DNA of 64,000 nt from Ruminococcaceae bacterium UBA3215 (GTDB lineage Bacteria; Bacillota; Clostridia; Oscillospirales; Ruminococcaceae), in assembly GCA_002363155.1 (NCBI GenBank), contig DEWH01000022.1, forward strand, positions 111,206 through 175,205. Reading direction: 5' to 3'. The position numbers and the translations under genes were made by a program. Positions 53,621-62,833 of this stretch are shown here, piece by piece. Each line of letters begins with the position of its first letter. Within the stretch, counting starts at the first letter, position 1. The notes under the pieces are model-generated. The model was not told the DNA's origin. It made no database searches and saw nothing but the letters and a program-made list of their open reading frames with translations.

Positions 53621-55161
53621 TGAGTAAGAACAAGAAGATAATCATATTTTCGCTTATCGGACTTGCAATTCTCACCGGCGTGACTGTTGTACTTCTGCTG
53701 ACCTCTCCGGTTATGAATGAACCGCTGGAGGGCGATCCGGCACTGGACGGCAGCGTCACGATCAACGGAACTCCCGTTGCCGATCTGGTGATGTGCAAGA
53801 GAGCCGAAAGCGAAGCAGTTTCGATCGGTGTAACCACACCAAGCGGAGATTACAGCATAGTTCCCGCGGGTGAGAGCGGCGGAAAGGTGAACTGGACGGT
53901 TGCGGGACTTGAAAATGCTCCGCTTGATACCGACGCAGTCGCAGAAGCCGCAGGCTATGCTGTGGATTTTGAAGCGGTAGATGTCGTGATAGAGCTTACC
54001 GACAGCGCGGAGCTTGAAAAGTACGGACTTGCAGAACCAAACACGGTTATAAAGACGAAATTCTCCGACAACACGGAGTTCGAGCTGAAAGTCGGCAATC
54101 CGGTTCCTAACATCTCGTCTTACGTTTATGTGACGGCTGACGGCAAGAAAGTCTATACGGCTATGAAAACCAAGACCGACTGCTTCCATGCGAGAGCGCT
54201 CGATTATGTCCGGCTTACCGCGATACCCGCATACGATGCAGAGGGCGGTGAAACGGTCACGAAAATGACGGTAGAGCGCGTTGATCTCGAAGAGCCGATA
54301 GTTATTGAGAGCCTTGATGACGAAGAAAACGAGGACGCAATACAGGTTTACTCATACCGTCTTACAAGTCCTTACACAGCGTATGCGGATCTTAAGGACG
54401 CGCCGAACTTCATATACGGTCTGTTCGGACTTACAGCATCATCTGCGGAATGCACAGACCCCACGGAGAACGACATGGCGCTGACCGGGCTTGACAATCC
54501 GAACTGCACGGTAACGGTAGAGACGAACAAGAAGACATACACCCTCACGTTAGGCGCGGCTATAATTGAGACGGCATACGATGACGAGGGCAAGGAAACA
54601 AAGAAGCTGAACGGCTTCTACGGAATGACGAGCGAAGTTCCCGGCGTGATATACAAGTTTGACGGCGGAAGCATTCCGGCGCTAACCGTACAGCCACAGG
54701 AGATAATGTCGAAGCTGTTCCTTATGCCGTATATCTACTCGCTGGATTCGATAGATTACAGCGATTCCGGAAACAGAAAGCTAAGTATTGGTATCGAGAC
54801 GATAAAGTCTGCGGACGAAGAAACCGAAGATATCCACATATTCACCGTAAACGGCGAAAAGTGGGACGAGCAGGCGTGCAAGGATCTTTACCAGTATCTG
54901 ATCTCTGCATCGGGCGAAGATCTTTACTTTGACGAGGACAAGGGCGAGCTTCTTGCGGAGATAGTTTACAATTACAAGGACAAGAGCGACGGTGTTGACG
55001 GAAAGGACGTTGTCCGCATCTACGCTTCAAATACGGACCGCAAGATTATCCTCAACCTCAACGGCAAGAATCTCTATAAGACCCGCCAGATCTACTCCAC
55101 CCAGCTGTTCAAGAATATCGACAGCTTCCTTCGCGGAGATCCGATAACGCTCACATATTGA
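53620..55161 (+). CDS. DUF4340-type membrane-anchored protein, 513 aa
   Basis: An N-terminal membrane helix (about 8-28) leads into an extracytoplasmic, beta-rich region that repeats the DUF4340 pattern (about 75-160, LEKYGLAEPNTVIKTKF with VGNPVPNISSYVYV, and again about 285-345, ALTGLDNPNCTVTVET). DUF4340 genes regularly follow GldG-like genes, so it probably belongs to the same exporter. Start ATG 53620 is chosen because it overlaps the preceding stop and has GGAG upstream. The 3' end carries a family C repeat. Confidence 0.86.
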   Translation: MSKNKKIIIFSLIGLAILTGVTVVLLLTSPVMNEPLEGDPALDGSVTINGTPVADLVMCKRAESEAVSIGVTTPSGDYSIVPAGESGGKVNWTVAGLENAPLDTDAVAEAAGYAVDFEAVDVVIELTDSAELEKYGLAEPNTVIKTKFSDNTEFELKVGNPVPNISSYVYVTADGKKVYTAMKTKTDCFHARALDYVRLTAIPAYDAEGGETVTKMTVERVDLEEPIVIESLDDEENEDAIQVYSYRLTSPYTAYADLKDAPNFIYGLFGLTASSAECTDPTENDMALTGLDNPNCTVTVETNKKTYTLTLGAAIIETAYDDEGKETKKLNGFYGMTSEVPGVIYKFDGGSIPALTVQPQEIMSKLFLMPYIYSLDSIDYSDSGNRKLSIGIETIKSADEETEDIHIFTVNGEKWDEQACKDLYQYLISASGEDLYFDEDKGELLAEIVYNYKDKSDGVDGKDVVRIYASNTDRKIILNLNGKNLYKTRQIYSTQLFKNIDSFLRGDPITLTY

Positions 55162-55279
55162 GAGATGTTTTGGAGAGATCTTGAGAGATTTTGAGAGATT
55201 TTGAGAGATTTTTAAGACGGGGCGCCGCCCCGGACCCCGCAATCCCCCTTTAAAAAAGGTGGCTTGACCCCCTAAATAA
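55161..55279 (+). repeat. family C 3'-end repeat, copy 6
   Basis: The TGA stop is followed at once by GAGAGATNTTT units (four to five), then GGGGCGCCGCCCCGGACCCC, a TTTAAAAAA-centred hairpin and GACCCCCTAAATAAA. It is the inverse image of copy 1 and 2, in keeping with the opposite gene strand. Confidence 0.75.
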
Positions 55280-55417
55280 ATCCGCCGCACGAGTGAGTAT
55301 TTATCCCACATCTTGCACAGGCGGCGACTCATTGACAGCTGCACATTTACTTGTCAGCACAGATTCTACTATTATAGATTCAATAATGGGGAGACAGATT
55401 CCGGAGTTTGGTTCAAA

Positions 55418-55456
55418 AAGCCTGCTGAAAACATTCGTTTTCAGCAGGCTTCTGCT
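55418..55456 (-). terminator. terminator of the deacetylase-like gene
   Basis: The same perfect 15-bp stem (AAGCCTGCTGAAAAC) as at 7854-7887, loop ATTC, followed on the minus strand by TTTTTG. Confidence 0.8.
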
Positions 55457-55462
55457 TTTATG

Positions 55463-56635
55463 TCATTTTACATCGGGAGTGCTGTCTTTAGCGATCTCTG
55501 CATCGTCCTCATAAGGCGGTTCAACATACTCGTCTGTGTCGTTATCGCTGTCTCCGCTGTCATCTTCTGCAACTATCTGCGGGATATCCTCGTAACGTTC
55601 CTCAGTATAGGTGCCGCCGCAGCCGTAATTCTCTGCCGCATACACAAGCGTCATATAGCAGTCCATAAGCTCCTCGTATGTCGCTTCCCGCACAGCATAA
55701 AGCTCAGATTCATTAAGGAAAGCCTTGATATCGTCCACAAGCCCTACTCTTCCGACAGAAGAAAGATCATAGATCTGCTGGATCGTGAGATTCTCGCGGA
55801 TCTTCTCGAATGCGGAATCAAGAGCCGGGTCTTCTTCGCTGTAAACTATGGGAAGTGCTGCCGAAACAGACGGACGGTACTGCTGAACACCGTTTTCGTC
55901 TATGATGTAGTTAGATGTGAAAACAACGTCCTCCGCTTTTGCCAGCTCATACCCTTTCTGCTTCAGCTCGGTTATTATCTGCGGAAGCGCCTCTGCCGTC
56001 ACCGCGCAGTCGTTGTGGAAAAGGAGGATAGATCCCGATACAGCACCGTCCGATATGCGTTTTCTTACAGATACCGCATCGGGATCGTCAAGATCTTTGC
56101 TGTCAACGTCCCACTGCACAGGTATGTAACCCATTCCCTCTATCGTCGTTATCGCCTTGTCATCATAGTCTCCGTACGGGGCGCGGAAAAGTGTCGGCTC
56201 CTTGCCGGTAAGCGTTCTGATCTTCTGCGCAGCCGACTTTATATCCGCGATAAGATCGTTGATGTTCATTCCCTTGATATGCACATTCTTGTCGGTGCAG
56301 TTCTGTACCGAATGCCCCGCGCTGCTCATTTTCCGAACCGCTTCCGGGTGTGCATCGCAGAACTCCCCTGTCACAAAGAACGTAGCTTTTGCACTTGCGG
56401 ATGAAAGCGCATCAAGAATAGTATCGGTATCACTTGCGTCCCATGCGCAGGTGAATGTCAGCGCAACCTTGTTGTCACCGCGTTCTACCCTGTACACCGG
56501 CTTTTTCGACTCCTCAGCCGAAGCTGTGACCGAACCGAATACTGCAAATAATATGATAAGTGCTGCCGCAAGGCATACCAGCACTGTTATCGCAACCCTC
56601 ATTATCTGCTTTTTCGTCATAGTATATACAACCAT
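55463..56635 (-). CDS. Degenerate NodB-type polysaccharide deacetylase, about 390 aa
   Basis: One membrane anchor (about 12-40) then a NodB fold (about 58-235). In motif 1 the catalytic Asp is Thr (LTFTCAWDASDT where PdaB-type enzymes have FDxAW). The two metal His of motif 2 read Cys and Asn (HSVQNCTDKN). Motif 3 RAPYGDYD, motif 4 WDVDSKD and motif 5 LLFHND look intact. Activity is therefore doubtful. The C-terminal 150 residues end in an acidic tail. AAAGGA lies 10 bases before ATG 56635 but only one base before ATG 56644, so the former is preferred. Confidence 0.85.
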   Translation of the reverse strand: MVVYTMTKKQIMRVAITVLVCLAAALIILFAVFGSVTASAEESKKPVYRVERGDNKVALTFTCAWDASDTDTILDALSSASAKATFFVTGEFCDAHPEAVRKMSSAGHSVQNCTDKNVHIKGMNINDLIADIKSAAQKIRTLTGKEPTLFRAPYGDYDDKAITTIEGMGYIPVQWDVDSKDLDDPDAVSVRKRISDGAVSGSILLFHNDCAVTAEALPQIITELKQKGYELAKAEDVVFTSNYIIDENGVQQYRPSVSAALPIVYSEEDPALDSAFEKIRENLTIQQIYDLSSVGRVGLVDDIKAFLNESELYAVREATYEELMDCYMTLVYAAENYGCGGTYTEERYEDIPQIVAEDDSGDSDNDTDEYVEPPYEDDAEIAKDSTPDVK

Positions 56636-56796
56636 TTCAACCATGTCCTTTCGCGTTCTTTACTTGATTTTATTCGGTATGTCCCGGTAATATGCAGGTT
56701 AGTCCTGTGTTTTGTAATATTACACATTTTACTTGCTCCAAAATTGTAAGAAATATTGATTATTATCAAGTTTTTGTAAAATCGTTATATTTTCTA

Positions 56797-56825
56797 TTTA
56801 CATTATCAGACGATTATGTTATTAT
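56797..56825 (+). promoter_or_regulatory. possible promoter of the orphan RNA
   Basis: TTTACA (56797-56802), 17 bases, TATTAT (56820-56825); a perfect TATAAT at 56823 would have a 20-base spacer. Confidence 0.5.
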
Positions 56826-56830
56826 AATGC

Positions 56831-56936
56831 AGGGGCAAAGTGCTCCCGACAAATCTGAAAACGCTTCTGACCATATATATCCAAACCGGAATCCTCCTCG
56901 TGCGCAATAGTGTGCGGGGAGGATTTCCGGCTTTTC
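56831..56936 (+). ncRNA. candidate orphan small RNA, about 105 nt
   Basis: A promoter-like sequence is followed by the hairpin GGGGCA-AAG-TGCTCCC (one bulge), a single-stranded middle of about 38 bases and a strong terminator CCGGAATCCTCC/GGAGGATTTCCGG (56886-56930) with TTTTCT. No start codon with a ribosome-binding site lies inside and the next gene is on the other strand. It could be a trans-acting RNA or the stranded 5' region of a lost gene. No family recognised. Confidence 0.5.
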
Positions 56937-57059
56937 TGCATTAATAAGGCTTTCGCTCTTTTACTATTTACTTTTTGCTTTTTACCCTTAATATGTTCTG
57001 ATATCTCTCCCCCTTAACTGCGAAGCGATTAAAAGTCTTTGGAAAGGGGTTTGGGGTGT

Positions 57060-57359
57060 CTCCCCTTCAGAGGGGAGGTGTCACCGTCAGGTGACAGAGG
57101 GTTGCTGCACGATGCAGCAATTGACCGCCCAAAGGCGTGCATTGATGCACGCTGCAAAGCGGTCATAGCTGACTCCGACAGACGAACCTTTCTTCAGAAA
57201 GGTTTCCCCCAAGTCTCGAGCGTAAGCGACCCATCTCGAGCGTAAGCGACCATCTCAAGCGCAAGCGACTCTCTCGAGCGCCCGGCGCTGCTTTGTTTCC
57301 GTGCTTACAGCACGGAAGCAAAGCAGCAGTCCCGCACAAGCTTACGCTTATGCGGGACT
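57060..57359. repeat. cluster of perfect hairpins with a 19-bp direct repeat
   Basis: In 300 bases at least seven hairpins follow one another: CTCCCC/GGGGAG, GTGTCACC/GGTGACA, TTGCTGCA/TGCAGCAA, GACCGC..GCGGTC with inner GCGTGCA/TGCACGC, AACCTTTC/GAAAGGTT, GCTGCTTTG..CAAAGCAGC (57287-57327) and AGTCCCGCA/TGCGGGACT (57328-57359). Four copies of a TCTCGAGCGTAAGCGAC-type unit of 19-20 bp lie at 57214-57290. No spacer/repeat logic of CRISPR is present. Confidence 0.75.
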
Positions 57360-57395
57360 GCCGTTGAGATAGAGATATTTTATGAAAGGTATAGC

Positions 57396-59573
57396 TTATT
57401 TGGAGAGGTAGTCATACGCGAATTTGAGCGCAGCACCTCTTGTGAATACGGCTGTGGGACGGAACTTTCCGTCGGAACCGCTGAAAAGCCCGGAAGCATC
57501 GGCAATTGCAATATAGCCGATATACTTGCTTGATGACTTGACATCACTGTACTTTGTTGTGAATATCGACGTCATCTCCGCTATATCTCCGCCGTACTTT
57601 CCTGTAACAGCCATCTTCGCAGCAGCCTGCCTGCTGAGACTTGTCGTATCCTTGTAGATATTGCGGACACCGTAGTTCCAGAATCCTATCTGTTCGAGCA
57701 GGTTAGCAAAATCGCCCGCTGTAACAGCTTCCTTCTCGTTAAGCTTACCGTCCTTGTCCATAAGAACTATTCCGTACTTCTTGAGCTTCTCGGCATAAGT
57801 CTTGTACTTGCTCGATGCAAGATCGGTATAATCGCCTGCCGCAGCAGCTTCGCTGTATTCGGATCCGTCATAACCTGTGCGCTTGCCTGTGAACGCGTCG
57901 ATGTAAAGCTGGCTGTCGGCAGCGTAAACGAGCGCTGTAACTACCTTCTTCGTCTTTGTATTGTAAGCGCAGCGGTATCTGAGACCGAGATCGACCTGCT
58001 TGAAGAAGCCGGCGTATGCCTCCGCTTCGGAAATGATCTTCTCCGGCTTCGGATAGCTTACATTCTCAAAGTAGTTGGCGTTGTAGCTGGTAATATAGCC
58101 GTTGTTGGAAAGCGTAAGATTAACATACTCGTTAGCGCACTTGATATCGTATGCATAACGGTTCGCGCTGTAATTCTTGGAGATTATGCGCGCAGTTCCT
58201 ATCGGCTTTCCGGTCTGCTGATCGTACTTGTCATAAACCTTGTTGTCAGAGCTTACTTCAAGCTTGCCGAAATCCTTGACGCGCTTTTCGCCGAGTATCT
58301 TTGTGAGAGCCGCAGCCGCCTTCTTGTCGGACGCAGCGGACTTCATCGTAGTTCCGTTGTCCGGAGCATAGCAGTAGAAGCTGATAACATCACCGGTCTC
58401 CGCGTTATAGGAGAAGTTTCCGTAAACATCAAACTCGTCTGAATATATCTCGCCGCTGCTGATCGGAACTATCTTGTCCTCTCCGTTAAGATCAACGTAC
58501 TTTTCTGACTTTCCGGTGAAGTTTACATTTCTGATATAAGCTCCGAGTTTATCATTATAATTGCAGTACTGATATGAGATCTCTGTCTGATCGGGAATGT
58601 AGAATATGCCATGCTTTTTGAGGTCCTCCATTTCCTTGTCAGCCTTGATAAGCGAATTCTCCTTTTCAAGCTTGTCGATCTCCGCCTGCGTGAATGTTAC
58701 GGCTTTAGATGCCCCGTTTGCAGCTGCAGGCGCACCCATATCATCCATTTCTTCTTCTGCTTCGATCTCCGCGTCCCCAATTTCCGCTGTCGGATAAGCA
58801 TCGTAATCATCGTAAGTGGAGAGCTTTCCGGTGAAGGCGTTTATCTGACCGTCCTTGAGCTGGCGGTAGATGAGGTGCGGAGTCTGCTCGTCCTTCTCCC
58901 AGTCATAGGAAAGGGTATATACAAGCTCGACCGGGAACAGCTCCTTATATGCTTTCTGTGCATCAGCTTTTGAGATAGCGTCCTTTGTATCCGAGAATGT
59001 CGCGCCGTTTATCCAGTTGAAATTGTATCTTATAAGCTTTCCGGTGTTCTTGTCAACGGTAACGGAGCCAGTCTGACCTGTAACATCGACATCATTTGCG
59101 GTACGCTTGAAGCTGAGCGTAGCCTCCTTGCCGTAGAGGGAGATGTTGAGCGAATCCTCGTTTATCTTCACTCTGTCGGCAATTGTGGGGTTGATCTCGT
59201 TTATGTACTTCTTTGCCGCAGCAAGTATCTTGCTGTCGGAGAGCTTTGCGAAAGAGGGCTTCCACTCGTCCTCTTCTCCGTAGTAATTGCCGACATACAC
59301 GTTCTTGATGACCTTGCCGACGATGCCGACATTGATACGCTCGCCGTGGGTGCTGTCCTTCTTTTCCCAGGTGAAGTTGTAGCGTGTGCCGTTCTGCTCG
59401 GTACTTGTGCGGTAGCTGAATTCGGTATAATCTTCGGGGATATCGATCCTCTGCTTTACATAGGTGAGTTCTGTTTTCATTGCCTCGTCCTCCGCCGCAT
59501 ACGCACAGATCGCTGTTGACGGTATTGCGAGTGCTGCTGCAAGGATCGCAGCGCTTGTCCTTTTGAATTTCAT
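57396..59573 (-). CDS. YcdB/PepSY-like surface protein with SLH-like C-terminus, 725 aa
   Basis: The signal peptide (1-27, cleavage near AYA-AE) is followed by two YcdB/YcdC-type units (about 30-245 and 330-570), each with the pattern 'AxxKYINEIN...GKLIRYNFNW' and 'FTGK', as in PepSY-related proteins. The C-terminal 140 residues resemble S-layer homology repeats: KLNEKEAVTAGDFANLL, then SRQAAAKMAV, then KFRPTAVFTRGAALKFAYDY. It is likely bound to the wall. Function unknown; PepSY-type domains often inhibit or regulate secreted peptidases. It lies alone, ending beside the hairpin cluster. Confidence 0.83.
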   Translation of the reverse strand: MKFKRTSAAILAAALAIPSTAICAYAAEDEAMKTELTYVKQRIDIPEDYTEFSYRTSTEQNGTRYNFTWEKKDSTHGERINVGIVGKVIKNVYVGNYYGEEDEWKPSFAKLSDSKILAAAKKYINEINPTIADRVKINEDSLNISLYGKEATLSFKRTANDVDVTGQTGSVTVDKNTGKLIRYNFNWINGATFSDTKDAISKADAQKAYKELFPVELVYTLSYDWEKDEQTPHLIYRQLKDGQINAFTGKLSTYDDYDAYPTAEIGDAEIEAEEEMDDMGAPAAANGASKAVTFTQAEIDKLEKENSLIKADKEMEDLKKHGIFYIPDQTEISYQYCNYNDKLGAYIRNVNFTGKSEKYVDLNGEDKIVPISSGEIYSDEFDVYGNFSYNAETGDVISFYCYAPDNGTTMKSAASDKKAAAALTKILGEKRVKDFGKLEVSSDNKVYDKYDQQTGKPIGTARIISKNYSANRYAYDIKCANEYVNLTLSNNGYITSYNANYFENVSYPKPEKIISEAEAYAGFFKQVDLGLRYRCAYNTKTKKVVTALVYAADSQLYIDAFTGKRTGYDGSEYSEAAAAGDYTDLASSKYKTYAEKLKKYGIVLMDKDGKLNEKEAVTAGDFANLLEQIGFWNYGVRNIYKDTTSLSRQAAAKMAVTGKYGGDIAEMTSIFTTKYSDVKSSSKYIGYIAIADASGLFSGSDGKFRPTAVFTRGAALKFAYDYLSK

Positions 59574-59686
59574 TCCATTATCCTCCGTTCTTCCTCCGGC
59601 ACAGGTAGGGGCTGTCCCGGAGGAGTCTTTGTTTGCGCATTACGCCTGACTTGTAGGGGGTCATTTGTTTTGTTTTTTGCGCTTCT

Positions 59687-59714
59687 ATTATATAAAACGT
59701 TTTTTGAGTGCAAA
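59687..59714 (-). promoter_or_regulatory. possible promoter of the SLH-like gene
   Basis: Minus strand TATAAT (59687-59692), with TTTGCA (59709-59714) 16 bases away as the best -35. Confidence 0.4.
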
Positions 59715-59825
59715 AGGTGACAAGATTTTTTAAGAAAATATGGATTTTTGAAGTAATTTGTATATTCTGCCAATTGAGTGGCCGATTCGGAACCGCAAAC
59801 TGTATATTTTCACGGTGCATTTATA

Positions 59826-59898
59826 TCTTGTCACGATTCAGATACATCGCCGCAGGCGATACCGCAATTATTCATTATTCACTATTCATTATTCACTT
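59826..59898 (-). repeat. family D repeat, copy 3 (inverted)
   Basis: Reverse complement reads AATAATGAATAGTGAATAATG units, palindrome TCGCCTGCGGCGA, then TATCTGAATCGTGAC, the same order as copies 1 and 2 with a different palindrome. The rest of the 378-base gap holds only the possible SLH promoter and the pilT terminator. Confidence 0.6.
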
Positions 59899-59902
59899 CT
59901 GC

Positions 59903-59936
59903 AAAAAACCCCCGGCGAAAGTTTTGCCGGGGGTCA
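59903..59936 (-). terminator. terminator of pilT
   Basis: ACCCCCGGC pairs with GCCGGGGGT; on the minus strand TTTTTTG follows. Confidence 0.8.
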
Positions 59937-59951
59937 TAAATGCATTCAGAC

Positions 59952-61031
59952 TTATGTCATCTGTAAGAATCTCTTGTACTCGGAAGGATCCTGGCATCTC
60001 GAAAGAGCGAGTTCGTTGGAGATACGTCCGTTGCGGACAAGACGAGCGAGATCCTGGTCAAGGGAGAACATTCCGTCCTTACGTCCTGTTGCAATGGAGC
60101 TCGGGATCTGGAATATCTTGCCTTCACGGATCATTGCGCGTATCGGGTCTGTCGCAGCCATAACTTCAAGTGCCGCAACACGACCTCTGCCGTCTGTGGT
60201 AGCGCAGAGTGTCTGTGATACAACGCCTACCATGGAGTTCGCAAGCTGTGAACGGATCTGACCCTGTGAGTGAGGCGGGTAAACGTCGATGATACGGTCA
60301 AGGGTATCCGCAGCACCCGTGGTATGCAGTGTCGAAAGAACGAGATGTCCCGTTTCAGCCGCGGTAACCGCCGCGTTGATAGTCTCGAAGTCACGCATCT
60401 CTCCGACGAGGATAACGTCCGGGTCCTCACGGAGAGCCGCACGGAGCGCACCTGCGAAGCTGTCAACATCGACGCCGATCTCACGCTGGTTTATCATGGA
60501 CTGCTTGTGGTTGTGCAGATACTCGATAGGATCCTCGATAGTGATGATGTGGCAGTTCTTCTGACGGTTGATGTGGTCTATCATAGCCGCAAGAGTTGTG
60601 GACTTACCGGAACCTGTAGGTCCTGTTACAAGCACAAGTCCTCTGGGCTTTAAAGCAAAGTCGCCGAGAATATCGGGCAGGTAAAGATCCTTAAGAGTCG
60701 GGATATCGTTTCTTAAGAGTCGCATCGCGACAGCATGATAACCTCTCTGTCTGTAAACGTTGCAGCGGTGTCTGTGTCCGGAGTTTGAAACGTAGGAGAA
60801 GTCGGCATCGAGACCCTTCTGAATGGTCTGCTTATGCTTGATTGAAGTGATCTGGTTGATTACGTTTACGATGATCGGCTCGGTGCAGTCCGGATATCCC
60901 GATACCTTCTTGATGTTACCGTGCAGACGCACGATAGGCGGAAGTCCCGCTGTGAAGTGAAGGTCGGAAGCGCCCATTGCTCTTGTTTCGTCAAGAATCT
61001 GGTTGATGTCAATTGTATTATTGTTGCTCAT
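59952..61031 (-). CDS. pilT: Type IV pilus retraction ATPase PilT
   Basis: Hexameric ATPase that powers pilus retraction. About 359 aa: an N-terminal PAS-like domain (1-110) with SDLHFTAGLPP, Walker A GPTGSGKST (about 138-146), Asp box IITIEDPIEY, Walker B VGEMRDFETI, His box GHLVLSTLHT. The start is ATG 61031, with GGAG 6 bases upstream, rather than the ATG at 61043. It lies 19 bases after pilB, so they are cotranscribed. Presence of both pilB and pilT suggests retractile pili. Confidence 0.94.
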   Translation of the reverse strand: MSNNNTIDINQILDETRAMGASDLHFTAGLPPIVRLHGNIKKVSGYPDCTEPIIVNVINQITSIKHKQTIQKGLDADFSYVSNSGHRHRCNVYRQRGYHAVAMRLLRNDIPTLKDLYLPDILGDFALKPRGLVLVTGPTGSGKSTTLAAMIDHINRQKNCHIITIEDPIEYLHNHKQSMINQREIGVDVDSFAGALRAALREDPDVILVGEMRDFETINAAVTAAETGHLVLSTLHTTGAADTLDRIIDVYPPHSQGQIRSQLANSMVGVVSQTLCATTDGRGRVAALEVMAATDPIRAMIREGKIFQIPSSIATGRKDGMFSLDQDLARLVRNGRISNELALSRCQDPSEYKRFLQMT

Positions 61032-61050
61032 TTTGTTCTCCAATCCTGAA

Positions 61051-62742
61051 TTATACAGAGTATGTAGCCTTTACAAGCTCATCCATTGTTGTTCTTCCTT
61101 CAAGAACCATGTCCGTAACGTTGTCACGAAGCAGTCTTGTGCCGTTCTTGCGCGCCTGGATACCGATCTGCTCGGCAGTAGCATTCGCGGCGATAAGCTC
61201 CTTTATATCGTTGGTGGAAACGATGATCTCATGGATAGCGGTTCTGCCCTTGAATCCCGTATTGTGGCAGTTGCGGCAGCCGCCTATATGATGCTGGTAG
61301 ATCTCTACCGGCTGATCCTTGCCGACAAGCTTCAGGTCAGCAGGGTCTGTAAGCATTACCTTTTCGCGGCAGTCCGGACAGAGCAGCTTTACAAGTCGCT
61401 GTGCAATAACTCCTACAAGGGAAGAAGCAACCATGTACGGCGCAACGCCCATATCAACAAGACGCAGGATAGTGGAAGCAGCATCGTTAGTATGCAGTGT
61501 CGAGAGCACAAGGTGTCCCGTGATAGCCGCACGGATAGCGATATCGGCAGTCTCACCGTCACGGATCTCTCCGACCATTACTATATCCGGGTCCTGACGG
61601 AGTATGGAACGAAGCGCGGCTGCGAATGTCATACCCGCCTTTTCGTTCATCTGACACTGGTTGACGCCGTCGATCTTCTTTTCGACAGGGTCTTCTGCCG
61701 TAACTATATTTACGTTCGGCTTTGAAAGCTCACCGAGCGTTGCATACAGAGTGGTGGACTTACCGGAACCTGTAGGTCCGGTAACGAGCATAACGCCGTT
61801 AGGACAGCGTATGATCTGCTTGAACATCTCGTAGTTGTAGTCCGTCATACCGAGATCGGTTATCTTTCTTGCCTTTTCATCGCCTGTTGCAAGAAGACGG
61901 ATAACGCATTTTTCTCCGTAAACCGTAGGTATCGTCGAGATACGAAGGTCCTGGTTGACGCCGTCGATAACGGCACTGGAACGTCCGTCAAGCGGGATAC
62001 GCTTTTCGGCGATATTCATACCGCCGAGGATCTTGATACGGGTGATGAGGGAGCTGTGGACTGCGGGCTTTACCGCCATCTTCTCCACGCACTCGCCGTC
62101 TATACGGTAACGGATCCTTGTCCTGTCCTTGAAAGGCTCGATATGTATATCGGAAGCTCTGTCACGGTAAGCGGACTCTATGATCGTGTTTACGAGCTTA
62201 ACTACCGGCGCGTTATCTATACGCTCTTCGGAACCGTCGGAAGCCTGATCCTGCATAAGAGCAGCATTCGCGTCGTATTCCTTTTCGATATCGCCCATAA
62301 CGTTGGTAACCTGCGCCTGGGAATAAACTCTGCCTATGGCTTCGTTTATGGACGAACGTGTGGCGAGCTGGGCATTGATCTCCATACCCGTCTGGATCTT
62401 GAGTTCTTCAAATATGTAGAAGTTTACAGGGTCATTTGTCGCGACATAAAGTCTTCCGTTGTTGATCTTGTACGCGATAACGCAGTTTTTCTTTGCTACC
62501 GCTTCCGGTATCTTCTTTACTGCCTCGGTCTCGATCTTTGTTGTGGTAAGATCGATGAAGGGGACTTTAAGTCTCTGCGAAAGAGCCTGCGCAAGCTGAG
62601 TTTCGGAAACGTAACCGAGATCGAGAAGCATATCACCGAGCTTCTTACCCGTTTCTTTCTGCTTTACGAGGGCATCTTCCAGATGCTGCTTGGTGATATA
62701 TCCGCTTTCAAGCAGTATCTGACCTATGGGTATGTTTTTCAT
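61051..62742 (-). CDS. pilB: Type IV pilus assembly ATPase PilB
   Basis: Extension ATPase of the GspE/PilB family. The 563 aa have an N-terminal MshEN-type domain (about 1-140, IGQILLESGYITKQHLEDAL and LGDMLLDLGYVSETQLAQAL), a family in which c-di-GMP binding is known. Then come Walker A GPTGSGKST (about 323-331), Walker B VGEIRDGETADIAIRAA and a zinc tetracysteine CPDC..CRNC (about 457-485). It starts the pilB-pilT operon, with GGAGG before the ATG. Confidence 0.95.
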   Translation of the reverse strand: MKNIPIGQILLESGYITKQHLEDALVKQKETGKKLGDMLLDLGYVSETQLAQALSQRLKVPFIDLTTTKIETEAVKKIPEAVAKKNCVIAYKINNGRLYVATNDPVNFYIFEELKIQTGMEINAQLATRSSINEAIGRVYSQAQVTNVMGDIEKEYDANAALMQDQASDGSEERIDNAPVVKLVNTIIESAYRDRASDIHIEPFKDRTRIRYRIDGECVEKMAVKPAVHSSLITRIKILGGMNIAEKRIPLDGRSSAVIDGVNQDLRISTIPTVYGEKCVIRLLATGDEKARKITDLGMTDYNYEMFKQIIRCPNGVMLVTGPTGSGKSTTLYATLGELSKPNVNIVTAEDPVEKKIDGVNQCQMNEKAGMTFAAALRSILRQDPDIVMVGEIRDGETADIAIRAAITGHLVLSTLHTNDAASTILRLVDMGVAPYMVASSLVGVIAQRLVKLLCPDCREKVMLTDPADLKLVGKDQPVEIYQHHIGGCRNCHNTGFKGRTAIHEIIVSTNDIKELIAANATAEQIGIQARKNGTRLLRDNVTDMVLEGRTTMDELVKATYSV

Positions 62743-62767
62743 TTGCTAACCTCCGGGTTTATATTTC

Positions 62768-62833
62768 GTGAGCAGCCTTTTATCCTGTCCGCGCATTGTC
62801 GCAGACGCGGGAATGAGTAAGGCGCTGCTCACT
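62768..62833 (-). promoter_or_regulatory. long hairpin in the pilB leader
   Basis: GTGAGCAGC (62824-62832 on the minus strand) pairs with GCTGCTCAC (62769-62777), with an inner stem CCCGCG/CGCGGA. No c-di-GMP riboswitch signature was recognised. Confidence 0.45.

Noticed and set aside
57214..57290. Direct repeats as a CRISPR array
   Set aside because: Units of 19-20 bp are contiguous with no unique spacers, and no cas gene is nearby.
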